From Formivibrio citricus (lineage in GTDB: Bacteria; Pseudomonadota; Gammaproteobacteria; Burkholderiales; Chitinibacteraceae): a stretch of 64,000 bases of DNA. The stretch covers positions 1-64,000 of the forward strand of contig NZ_FOVE01000013.1 of NCBI RefSeq assembly GCF_900115065.1, given 5' to 3'. The notes beneath the pieces are model-generated. The model saw only the letters and a list, made by a program, of their open reading frames with translations. It did no database searches and had not been told where the DNA came from. Both the position numbers and the translations under genes were made by a program. This document shows, in pieces, positions 41,214 through 48,388 of this stretch (positions within the stretch are counted from its first letter, which is position 1; every line of letters begins with the position of its first letter).

Positions 41214-42206
41214 TTACCAGAATCCTTTGTGGTACTGCACTGCCAAACTGGTGCTGGCCACGCAAATCCAGACCAGCAAGCCCAGCACCACGGGCTTGAT
41301 CCCCGTTTGCCGCATCTTGCTCAGATCTGTGGACAGCCCGATGGCCGCCAAGGCCCCCGTGATCATGAAGTGCGCCGCAGTTTGTGCCACTTCAACAATG
41401 ATCGCCGGAAGAAAACTGCCGGCTCCTGATGCCAGAAGAAACCCGACGATAAACCATGGCACCTGCACACGGATCGATTGCATGGAATCGCCATCACTCT
41501 TGCGTTGCTGCCACCCGGAAACCGCTCCGATCAACAGGGTCACGGGAACAATCAACATGGCACGGGTGAGCTTGACGATGGTGGCATATTCGCCGGCATC
41601 CCTGCTCCATGAATAGGCTGCAGCCACAACAGACGAGGTGTCATTGATCGCCGTTCCCGCCCACAGGCCAAATCCCTGATCGCTGAGCCCAAGAAAATGG
41701 CCGAATTGCGGGAACACCAGCACGGCTACGACATTGAACAAAAAAATGGTTGCGAGCGAGAAGGTGATTTCGTGTTCGCTTGGCTTGAGCACCGGCACGA
41801 TCGCCGAAATGGCCGAGCCGCCGCAGATGGCCGTTCCCGTTCCGATCAAGACACACAACTTGGCCGGGATTTTCAGCAATCGCCCGAAACACAGAGCGCT
41901 TAGAAATGCTGCGCTGATGGTCGCCAATGTCACGAACAGGGTACTCACGCCGGTTCTTGCAACCTCGGCAATCGGCAGGCAAGCTCCCAGCGCAATGATC
42001 GAATACTGCAAAACTTGCTTCGAAGAAAACCGGACTCCCGGAAGGCACTGAAGCGGTAACGGGATAAAACTGCGAACCGCGATGCCCAGCAACATGCCAA
42101 TCACCGCACCGCCCGCGGCCGGAAACATCTTTCCGAGCCATGTCGCCACGACAGTCAATACCAGAACAAGACCGGCACCTGGCAATAACGATCTACAAAA
42201 ATGCAC
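41214..42206 (-). CDS. yeiH: YeiH family putative sulfate/sulfite exporter
   Basis: About 330 aa, ten or so helices. Family motifs: GMLLGIAVRSFIPLP, KQVLQYSIIALGACLPI, LIGTGTAICGGSAISAIVPV, GLWAGTAINDTSSVVAAA, and ITGALAAIGLSTDL near the end. Members (TauZ/CuyZ-like) are proposed to export sulfite or sulfate, or to handle other small anions. The frame is open to 42290, but the first codons there fall in AT-rich promoter DNA; a GTG at 42206 with GAGGCGTGAG upstream is preferred. Divergent from a LysR gene, as yeiH and yeiE are in enterics. Confidence 0.85.
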   Translation of the reverse strand: MHFCRSLLPGAGLVLVLTVVATWLGKMFPAAGGAVIGMLLGIAVRSFIPLPLQCLPGVRFSSKQVLQYSIIALGACLPIAEVARTGVSTLFVTLATISAAFLSALCFGRLLKIPAKLCVLIGTGTAICGGSAISAIVPVLKPSEHEITFSLATIFLFNVVAVLVFPQFGHFLGLSDQGFGLWAGTAINDTSSVVAAAYSWSRDAGEYATIVKLTRAMLIVPVTLLIGAVSGWQQRKSDGDSMQSIRVQVPWFIVGFLLASGAGSFLPAIIVEVAQTAAHFMITGALAAIGLSTDLSKMRQTGIKPVVLGLLVWICVASTSLAVQYHKGFW

Positions 42207-42236
42207 CTCACGCCTCGCCACATATACCCAATAGCA

Positions 42237-42286
42237 ATAACCATATCCATAAAAGTTATATAATAAAAATGGATTTTTCTGGTTAT
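42237..42286. promoter_or_regulatory. Nested inverted repeat, candidate LysR operator
   Basis: ATAACCA (42237-42243) pairs with TGGTTAT (42280-42286), and within it ATCCAT (42245-42250) pairs with ATGGAT (42269-42274). The centre is AT-rich and likely promoter DNA. It lies in the 111-bp gap between the yeiH and LysR starts. Confidence 0.5.
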
Positions 42287-42317
42287 CCACATCGAAAAAA
42301 TCGATAAGGAATGCTCA

Positions 42318-43223
42318 GTGCTGAAAATTACATTCAGAGAGCTGGAGGTTTTCGCGGCGATTCACCGCACGGGCGGCATCACTACTGCTGGCGTGGAACT
42401 GGGCTTGTCGCAATCCGCCACCAGCAGCGCCATTGCCGAGCTTGAGCGCCGCCTGGGCGTCAATCTGTTTGACCGAGTCGGACGACGAGTCCTGTTGAAT
42501 GAGCATGGCCGCTATTTCCTGCCCAAGGCGCTGGACATCCTGCGGCAAGCCGGAGATCTGGAGCTGATTTACGCCAACGGCGCACCGAGCCGGCTCAAGA
42601 TTGCGGCCAGCCTGACCATCGGCAACTACATTCTGCCTACACTGCTGGCGCGACTCAGGATCGAAAACCCTGCTGCCCGTTATGAGGCCACCATTGGCAA
42701 CTCACAATCCGTGGTCGCCTCGCTTCTGGAATGCCGTGCCGATATCGGCCTGATCGAATCCTCGCTCGTGGATAGTCATCTGGCATCCGAATTGTGGCTG
42801 CGGGATGAAATGGTGATCTATTGCCGGGCAGACCACCCATTTACCAGAAAAACTCCGAGTTATCATGAGCTTGCCAGCGCTCCCTGGATACTGCGGGAAA
42901 AAGGCTCGGGTGTGCGCCAATCGCTTGAAACCATGCTGTTGCCGGCGCTGGGCAGCTTCAACGTCAATCTGGAACTGGGCAGCGGTGAGGCCATCCGGGA
43001 AGCCGTCAGGCAAGGTGCGGGAATTGCATGTGCATCACGCAGGGCCGTTCAAAGGGAGCTTGAATCGGGTGAATTTGCCACGATTACGCTGGGGAACGTC
43101 AATCTTGAAAGGCGCTTCTTTATTGCCTGGCATGCCGAAAAAAGCCTGACTACGGGCGCAGAACAATTCCGCGCGGCCTGCCGGGAATGGAAAAAGCGGG
43201 AAGAGTCCATGAGAGGCTCTTAG
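42318..43223 (+). CDS. LysR-family transcriptional regulator (YeiE-like)
   Basis: 301 aa. The N-terminal HTH is FRELEVFAAIHRTGGITTAG with QSATSSAIAELERRLGVNLFDR, followed by the effector-binding domain (LKIAASLTIGNYILPTLLARL, IGLIESSLVDSHL, LREKGSGVRQSLE). It starts at GTG 42318 with AAGGA seven bases upstream. Divergent from yeiH; by analogy with enteric YeiE-YeiH it probably controls the exporter in response to sulfite or a related anion. Confidence 0.9.
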   Translation: MLKITFRELEVFAAIHRTGGITTAGVELGLSQSATSSAIAELERRLGVNLFDRVGRRVLLNEHGRYFLPKALDILRQAGDLELIYANGAPSRLKIAASLTIGNYILPTLLARLRIENPAARYEATIGNSQSVVASLLECRADIGLIESSLVDSHLASELWLRDEMVIYCRADHPFTRKTPSYHELASAPWILREKGSGVRQSLETMLLPALGSFNVNLELGSGEAIREAVRQGAGIACASRRAVQRELESGEFATITLGNVNLERRFFIAWHAEKSLTTGAEQFRAACREWKKREESMRGS

Positions 43224-43253
43224 CCTCCACCGCAAAACCTTCGCCCCGTCGAA

Positions 43254-44276
43254 TCAATTCAATCCGTAGTTTTTGCACAGCAGAGCCAGCGTCGCTTCCG
43301 GCACCAACTGGCGAAGCCGTGCCACATCCCCGGCCTGCAACGCCCGCCGCACTTCCGAGGCGGAAATGGCCCGGCCGCCAGCTTCGGTGCGCGGCAGCTC
43401 GACCACTTCGAGCGCAGGGCTGCGCGAGGGCGCATCCTGCAGCCAGTGGCGCATGTCGAGGTTGTACTGGCAGGTGGTTTCGCAGAACGGTTCGCTGCCG
43501 ACAAAACGGTGCGTCACGCCCAGTGCCGGAGCGATGTACTCGCGGAACAGCAAGAGGTCGATGCCGGTGAAACAGGCGCCCACCTTGCCTTTTTCCTTGA
43601 AGAAGTAATCCGGGAAGGTCGCACGCGAGATCATGTACTTCGATCCCTTGTGCAGCGTAACTTTGGGAATGCCGGCAATCCCGGCTTCGACCAGCGCGAA
43701 GCGTTCCCTGAACGGGAACTGCGATGCGTCTTCGCGCACCAGAAATACGTGCAGCCAGTCGCACTGCGCGGCGGCGGTGCGAACCAGGTATTGATGCCCG
43801 AGCGTGAACGGGTTGGCGTTCATGACGATGCAGCCGATCTTGCTGCCCGGCTGGCGCAGTTGCTGCAATTCCTCGCAGTAACGCCGGATGCCGAACGGCG
43901 TGCTTTCCAGCAGGGTGACGTAGTCGGGCACTTCCACCAGCGGATAGAAGCCGCAGCCCTGAAAAAACAACTTGTTCTTCGGGTGGGTGTAGAGGAAGAG
44001 ATGCGTGTGGCCGCGCTCGTAGGCCACGTTCACCACTTCGGTCATCAGCTTGAGGCTGACCGATTCGCCGCGAAATTCCGGCGCGAGCGCCACGCACTTG
44101 ACCACGTTGCCGTCCAGCCCGGCACAGGCCTTGACCTGCCCCTGCTCGGCGGCGATGACAAAAGTCTGGATGCCTTCGTCAAAGCCCAGCTCATAACCGG
44201 ACAACAGCGCCCTGATCTGCTCGCGCTCGTTCAGGTCAAAGCGGGGATCGATGCAGCGGAATTCGTAGTCATTCAT
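43254..44276 (-). CDS. citC: [Citrate (pro-3S)-lyase] ligase-like protein, orphan
   Basis: 340 aa. The N-terminal GNAT-like domain (VALAPEFRGESVSLKLMTEV, FLYTHPKNKLFFQGCGFYPL) is followed by a nucleotidyltransferase domain with the (H/T)xGH motif in VMNANPFTLGHQYLV and the late RAISASEVRRAL. This is the CitC architecture, which acetylates the citrate-lyase acyl carrier protein using ATP. No citD, citE, citF or citX is nearby, so the partner is unknown or encoded elsewhere. Divergent from an IscA-like gene across a promoter with two conserved palindromic sites. Confidence 0.85.
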   Translation of the reverse strand: MNDYEFRCIDPRFDLNEREQIRALLSGYELGFDEGIQTFVIAAEQGQVKACAGLDGNVVKCVALAPEFRGESVSLKLMTEVVNVAYERGHTHLFLYTHPKNKLFFQGCGFYPLVEVPDYVTLLESTPFGIRRYCEELQQLRQPGSKIGCIVMNANPFTLGHQYLVRTAAAQCDWLHVFLVREDASQFPFRERFALVEAGIAGIPKVTLHKGSKYMISRATFPDYFFKEKGKVGACFTGIDLLLFREYIAPALGVTHRFVGSEPFCETTCQYNLDMRHWLQDAPSRSPALEVVELPRTEAGGRAISASEVRRALQAGDVARLRQLVPEATLALLCKNYGLN

Positions 44277-44333
44277 GGAAATAGCGTAGCCCTGTGATTG
44301 AACTGCCCATGCCGTTCACCTCTGAATTTTTAT

Positions 44334-44367
44334 TGGCATAAGACAGCATCGAATGTAGCATATGCCA
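44334..44367. promoter_or_regulatory. Tandem operator-like sites, consensus TRGCATAWGMCA (copy 1)
   Basis: TGGCATAAGACA at 44334-44345 and TAGCATATGCCA at 44356-44367, starting 22 bp apart. The same two-site layout with the same 22-bp register occurs at 46885-46918. They sit 44-77 bp upstream of the IscA-like start and 58-91 bp upstream of the citC-like start. Confidence 0.65.
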
Positions 44368-44410
44368 CATTAGCGCTCCGCTTTTTTAATGTATTTTTCC
44401 GGGATTGTTC

Positions 44411-44728
44411 ATGTCACTGACCATCACGCCTGCAGCCCGTTATGCCTTCATTCTGGCGCTGCAACAGCGCGGCAAAGGGAACATCCGCCTGTGCATCCAC
44501 ACGTCGGGCTGCACGGGGTTGTCATACTCGCTGGAATTTGCGGATGAAATAACGGACGCCGACACCGTACTTTCGTTCGGCAAGGTGGCCGTACAGGTCG
44601 AAACGAGCCACCTGCCCCATCTGCCGGGGCTCGTTATCGACTATGTCAGGGACAAAACGGGGGAAGGATTCAAGATTGAAGGCCGGGCCGGAGTAGCTGC
44701 GCCATGCAACAGTTGCTGTTGCAATTAA
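44411..44728 (+). CDS. IscA-like (A-type) iron-sulfur carrier with altered C-terminal cysteines
   Basis: 105 aa. HesB/IscA fold: LTITPAARYAFILALQQRGKG, then IRLCIHTSGCTGLSYSLEF with the first conserved cysteine region. The usual C-terminal CGCG pair is replaced by a run of cysteines (APCNSCCCN). It may carry Fe-S or another metal. The ATG at 44411 is the normal start. The gene ends four bases inside the 3' end of the convergent ChrA-like gene. It is controlled from the promoter with tandem palindromes. Confidence 0.85.
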   Translation: MSLTITPAARYAFILALQQRGKGNIRLCIHTSGCTGLSYSLEFADEITDADTVLSFGKVAVQVETSHLPHLPGLVIDYVRDKTGEGFKIEGRAGVAAPCNSCCCN

Positions 44729-45924
44729 CCCATTGCCCAGCCCAACCCCAGCCGCAGCACGACGCCCAGCGGAAGAACCCAATGCATGGGCCATTTGAAC
44801 CGGGCCAATGCCAGCCAGACGATTCCCGCCACGCCGGCATCGGAAATCTGCCGGACACCGTTCGCGACCATGAACCACGCCACGCTGGCGACCATGCCGC
44901 AGAACACCACCATCGCGCCGTGTATGCCTCCCTTGATCCAGGCTTTGTGGCGGATATGCGCGAACAGCTCTGCAAACACGAGCGTCATCACGAAACTGGG
45001 CGCAAAGATGGCGAACGTGGCCATCAGGCCGCCGCTCCAGTCGGCAACGACATAGCCGGTGAAAGTGGCCGCATTCAGGATCGGCCCCGGCGTGATCTGA
45101 CTGAATGCGATGGCGGTGCCGAGCTGGGAAGGCGTCAGCCAGCCGTTGGCGAGCACGGCATCGCGCAAAAGGGGGAGGATGGTCACGCCGTTGCCGAAAG
45201 CCACCGAGCCGACATGGGCAAAGGCAAGATACAGGCGACCAAGATCGGACGGCACAAACAGGGCGAACCCCGCCCCGGCCAGCAGACCGGCCGCCATCAG
45301 CAAGGCGGCGCGGAATCGGGCGAAGTTCAAGCGGTGCCTGTCTGCGGCTGCGTTTTCATCCTTGCGGCGCAGGTACATTCCGATTCCGGCGCCGGCCAGG
45401 ACCAGCAAGCTCAAATTGGCGCCCAGGATCGCCAGCGCCGCCACGCAGGCGGCCAAGCCCCATTCCAGTCTGCGCTTCAGTTGCCTGCGGCTGAAATCCA
45501 GCGTGAGATGCAGCATCACGCCAGCCATCACGACATCGAGCCCTCTCAGGATCGTTCCGGCCGCGGGCGCTGCGCCGTAATTCCGGTACAGCGCGGCCAG
45601 GATCAGCATCAACACCGTGCAGGGCGCGATGAAACCGAGCAACGCCAGCACGGCGCCGACAATCCCTCCCCGCAGGTAGCCGAAATACGCGGCCAGATTG
45701 GCCATGACCGGGCCGGGATACAACTGCACCAGCGCCAGCCCTTCGGCCAGCTCGTGCTCCGTGGCCATGCGCCGTTTCAGCAGGGTTTCGCGCAGGCTTT
45801 GCAGCATGCCCATGCCAAAGGCCGTTGCCCCGACATGCATGAAAAGCAGAAAAATCCGCCCCGGTCCGGGCGCCGGGCACTCAGGCACGGCGGGATTGCT
45901 GCTGTCGTCGCTGGCCGGCTTCAT
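44725..45924 (-). CDS. ChrA/CHR-family oxyanion transporter, two-domain
   Basis: The 399-aa membrane protein is made of two homologous halves. The first has FLLFMHVGATAFGMGML and LVQLYPGPVMANLAAYFGY; the second has FAHVGSVAFGNGVTILPLL and FSQITPGPILNAATFTGY. The PGP motif is kept in both, but the usual FGGP is FGMG and FGNG, so chromate may not be the substrate. Its start overlaps the stop of the upstream His-rich NifX-like gene (ATGA at 45921-45924). Translation coupling with two NifX-like genes suggests a metal-oxyanion role, which is inference. Confidence 0.82.
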   Translation of the reverse strand: MKPASDDSSNPAVPECPAPGPGRIFLLFMHVGATAFGMGMLQSLRETLLKRRMATEHELAEGLALVQLYPGPVMANLAAYFGYLRGGIVGAVLALLGFIAPCTVLMLILAALYRNYGAAPAAGTILRGLDVVMAGVMLHLTLDFSRRQLKRRLEWGLAACVAALAILGANLSLLVLAGAGIGMYLRRKDENAAADRHRLNFARFRAALLMAAGLLAGAGFALFVPSDLGRLYLAFAHVGSVAFGNGVTILPLLRDAVLANGWLTPSQLGTAIAFSQITPGPILNAATFTGYVVADWSGGLMATFAIFAPSFVMTLVFAELFAHIRHKAWIKGGIHGAMVVFCGMVASVAWFMVANGVRQISDAGVAGIVWLALARFKWPMHWVLPLGVVLRLGLGWAMG

Positions 45925-46451
45925 GCCTGACTGCGGCAGCCGCACTGCCCGGCACCGTGGCCGTGCCCATGTCCGCATTCGTGCTCATCGCCGCGTTCAT
46001 GCCGGCCGCAGCACTCGTGCTCGCCCTCTTCATGCCCGTGCCCTCCGCAGCATTCGTGATCATCATCCGCATGCCCCGTTCCGCCGCAACAGCCGCCGCC
46101 ATGCGCATGTTCGTGACGATGGCTGTGACCGTGCCCGTGCCGTCCGCAACCCGCTGCGGCTGAGACCGGCTCCAGCGCCCCATTTTCAAATTCGGCAATG
46201 GCCTGTTCGGCGGTTGCCGCATCCGTGCCGTAAATCTGGATCCCCTGGCTCAGCAGGCCGATGAACTGGCGACGGCCGATGCTGCCGCACAGCATGGCAT
46301 CCACGTCGAGGGATTGGGCATCCTCCACGGCAAGAACGACATGCTGGCGGGTATCGGTATCGAATACCAGCAGCGACGTGGCATGGGGCAGACGCAGCTC
46401 CAGTTCGGAACCCAAGCCAATATTTTCTGTGACCGGCATGCAAAGCTTCAT
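45921..46451 (-). CDS. NifX/NifB-domain protein with a long His/Cys-rich tail
   Basis: 176 aa. Residues 1-97 form a dinitrogenase-cofactor-type (NifX, MTH1175-like) domain: MKLCMPVTENIGLGSEL, VDAMLCGSIGRRQFIGLLSQG. Residues 100-176 are an unusual tail dominated by His, Gly, Cys and Glu (HGHGHSHRHEHAHGG, ECCGGHGHEEGEHECCG, HGHGHGAGQCGCRSQA), clearly a metal-binding appendage. It overlaps the genes on both sides by four bases, so the operon is tightly coupled. A metal chaperone or store for the ChrA-like transporter or an Fe-S/Mo cofactor is plausible but unproven. Confidence 0.85.
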   Translation of the reverse strand: MKLCMPVTENIGLGSELELRLPHATSLLVFDTDTRQHVVLAVEDAQSLDVDAMLCGSIGRRQFIGLLSQGIQIYGTDAATAEQAIAEFENGALEPVSAAAGCGRHGHGHSHRHEHAHGGGCCGGTGHADDDHECCGGHGHEEGEHECCGRHERGDEHECGHGHGHGAGQCGCRSQA

Positions 46452-46864
46452 TGATTTCTCCTTTTCGTATCATGGTGTATGGAAGATTGCCCGGAACCGG
46501 CTCGCCCCCGCCGTGCCGCCAGGCACGCGCTGCGCTCGATCCCGGGCAGCGCGCCATCCCGCCAGAGTTGCAGCGATTCCTGGATGTCCGCAGTTTTGGA
46601 CTGAAAAACTGCAATGCCTTGTTTGCGCAGAGCCAGCAACGCCCGATGCCCGATTGCCTGGCAGATCACCGCGTCAAACGCCATTCCGGAGCCATCCGGA
46701 AGATGGCAACGGCACGGGCCGCGACAGGTTGAAGGCAGCGCCGGGCAGGCCATTCCATCCCGGACGCGCTCGTCCCAGACCCAGAACACCCCGGAATCGC
46801 CAAAATGCGCAGATTGCGAAGGCACAGGGTTCAGCAGACTATTGACCGAAAAACATACTCGCAC
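46448..46864 (-). CDS. NifX-like dinitrogenase-cofactor-domain protein
   Basis: 138 aa. NifX-type pattern: FGDSGVFWVWDE early and FDAVICQAIGHRALLALRKQ with GIAVF later. A cysteine-rich insert (CPALPSTCRGPCRCHLP) lies between and may bind metal. The start is GTG 46864, preceded by GGGGAC. It is the first gene of the leftward operon with the His-rich NifX-like and ChrA-like genes, just downstream of the tandem palindromic sites at 46885-46918. No nif genes are present in the window, so the role is probably not nitrogen fixation itself. Confidence 0.8.
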   Translation of the reverse strand: MRVCFSVNSLLNPVPSQSAHFGDSGVFWVWDERVRDGMACPALPSTCRGPCRCHLPDGSGMAFDAVICQAIGHRALLALRKQGIAVFQSKTADIQESLQLWRDGALPGIERSACLAARRGRAGSGQSSIHHDTKRRNQ

Positions 46865-46884
46865 GGATCGCGTCCCCGCCTAAC

Positions 46885-46918
46885 TAGCATAAGCCACATA
46901 TTAAACTGGCATATGCCA
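46885..46918. promoter_or_regulatory. Tandem operator-like sites, consensus TRGCATAWGMCA (copy 2)
   Basis: TAGCATAAGCCA at 46885-46896 and TGGCATATGCCA at 46907-46918 (the second a perfect palindrome), starting 22 bp apart, exactly as at 44334-44367. They begin 21 bp upstream of the NifX-like start. The DUF134 gene starts 144 bp away in the other direction, so it could be autoregulated. Confidence 0.7.
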
Positions 46919-47061
46919 TCAATCAACAGCCATGAACATCGGAACGCCCCGATCGCAAAAACTACCGGGTCGGCATGCCGGCAATTTTTCCGCCCAAGAT
47001 GCCAACCTGCGCCGACTGCCTCATAATTGCGCGAGAACCGAACCTGATTGAGAGAGATGCA

Positions 47062-47406
47062 ATGGCCCGCCCCATGAAATGCCGCAAGGTTGCATGCAAC
47101 GTCGCAACGGCCTATTTCAAGCCGCAAGGCATTCCCATGCGCGATCTGGAAGAGGTGCAACTGGAACTGGACGAAATTGAGGCGATACGCCTGGCTGACC
47201 TTGAGGAGCTCTATCAGGCGGATGCCGCAGCCCGGATGGGCGTTTCGCGCCAGACCTTTGGCAACATCATCGCCAGGGCCCACAAAAAAGTGGCGCAAGC
47301 GCTGCTCGAAGGGAAAGCGCTGCGCATCGCCACCGCCAGCGACAACATCGAGCAGCTTCAAGCATCGGCACAGGCGCCCGCCCCTGCCGAGCCTGTCGCC
47401 GGATAA
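47062..47406 (+). CDS. DUF134 family HTH protein
   Basis: 114 aa. Starts MARPMKCRKVACNV, the family signature, followed by YFKPQGIPMRDLEEVQL and a sigma-70 region 4-like HTH (EIEAIRLADLEELYQADAAARMG, VSRQTFGNIIARAHKKVAQAL). DUF134 proteins are presumed DNA-binding regulators and are often encoded beside NifX/MTH1175-type proteins, as here. It is the best candidate to bind the tandem TRGCATAWGMCA sites. A methyltransferase gene follows 37 bp later. Confidence 0.9.
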   Translation: MARPMKCRKVACNVATAYFKPQGIPMRDLEEVQLELDEIEAIRLADLEELYQADAAARMGVSRQTFGNIIARAHKKVAQALLEGKALRIATASDNIEQLQASAQAPAPAEPVAG

Positions 47407-47443
47407 GCACCGCCCGCACCCAAACAAATCAAGGCCCGACGCG

Positions 47444-48103
47444 ATGAGCCGCAGCATGCCTCCGGAAGATTACGACGCCTGGTACGAAACAGCGCGCGGC
47501 CGCTGGATCGGCGACACCGAATACCGGCAGCTTCACCGGCTGCTGGGGGCGCAGCGGAACGACAGCATCCTCGACGCCGGCTGCGGCACCGGCTGGTTCA
47601 CGCGCCGGTTTTCCACACATTCCGGCCTGGAGGTGACAGGCGTCGACCTGAACGCCAACTGGCTTGCCCATGCCCGCTCCCGAGACCCGCAAGGGCATTA
47701 CGTCTGCGCCGACGCCTGCCTGCTGCCGTTTGCCGACGACAGCTTCGAGCGCACGCTCTCCATGACCGCCCTGTGTTTCATCGAAGACTGGCCCCGCGCC
47801 ATGCGGGAAATCGTCCGGGTAACGCGCTCAAGATTTGTGATCGGCTTGCTCAACAGGCATGGCCTGTTGTGGCGCGAGAAGGGACAGGACGACCCGAACA
47901 GCAGCTACTGCGGCGCCCACTGGCATTCCGTGCCGGAAGTGCGGTCCACCCTAGCCGCCCTGCCCGTGCGCGGCGTTCAATTCCATTCGGCCGTCTTCCT
48001 GCCTTCGGCTTCGGCCATGGCCCGGATGGCCGAGCAGGTATTGCCCAACTCCCTGACTTGGGGAAGCTGCCTGTTCGTGTCCGGCAACGTGAAGGCCGGC
48101 TGA
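47444..48103 (+). CDS. Class I SAM-dependent methyltransferase
   Basis: 219 aa. SAM-binding motif SILDAGCGTGWFTRRF, then VTGVDLNANWLAHA, and the post-II region FADDSFERTLSMTALCFIEDW. It belongs to the Methyltransf_11/UbiE-like group; the substrate is unknown. The ATG at 47444 (MSRSMPPEDYDAWYE) was chosen because the upstream frame overlaps the DUF134 gene. It lies 37 bp after the DUF134 gene on the same strand and may share its promoter. A weak terminator follows. Confidence 0.87.
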   Translation: MSRSMPPEDYDAWYETARGRWIGDTEYRQLHRLLGAQRNDSILDAGCGTGWFTRRFSTHSGLEVTGVDLNANWLAHARSRDPQGHYVCADACLLPFADDSFERTLSMTALCFIEDWPRAMREIVRVTRSRFVIGLLNRHGLLWREKGQDDPNSSYCGAHWHSVPEVRSTLAALPVRGVQFHSAVFLPSASAMARMAEQVLPNSLTWGSCLFVSGNVKAG

Positions 48104-48112
48104 TGCGGAATC

Positions 48113-48137
48113 GGGCAACGATCTGATTGCCCTTTCT
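48113..48137 (+). terminator. Weak terminator after the methyltransferase
   Basis: Stem GGGCAA (48113-48118) and TTGCCC (48127-48132) followed by TTTCT. A short stem, moderate support. Confidence 0.45.
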
Positions 48138-48388
48138 GGTACTTGACCAGCGGAAGTTGACCCGATGTTTGCAAAAGGTCTACTCTTTTCCAGCAACAGT
48201 CATTCCACCCATCGATTGACTGGCGCAATCTTCGATTCAGCGTGTCGGCGTATCCCGGATTAAAAGACAGGGATAGCTGCGGCAAGCAACAGAAACACTG
48301 GATGATCGGGATGTCATGTGTCCTGTTGTTGTGGGATTAACGACAGTGACGTTTTATTTGAATACGCCACCAATGGTGGCTACACCAC
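48133..48388. other. Intergenic region before the integron cassette
   Basis: I see no supportable gene. It contains a perfect GCCACCA/TGGTGGC palindrome around 48366-48380, immediately left of the cassette boundary, and GATTAAC (48335-48341), which is only a poor match to an attC R'' box. It may be an attI site or a decayed attC. Overlapping short frames here have no family features. Confidence 0.4.

Noticed and set aside
45921-46864. A nitrogen-fixation island
   Set aside because: NifX-domain proteins are present, but no nifHDK, nifE, nifN, nifB or regulators. The domain is also found in proteins outside nitrogen fixation.
47977-48285. Minus-strand ORF of 102 codons past the methyltransferase gene
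   Set aside because: Half of it is antisense to the methyltransferase; no recognisable family and no convincing start.
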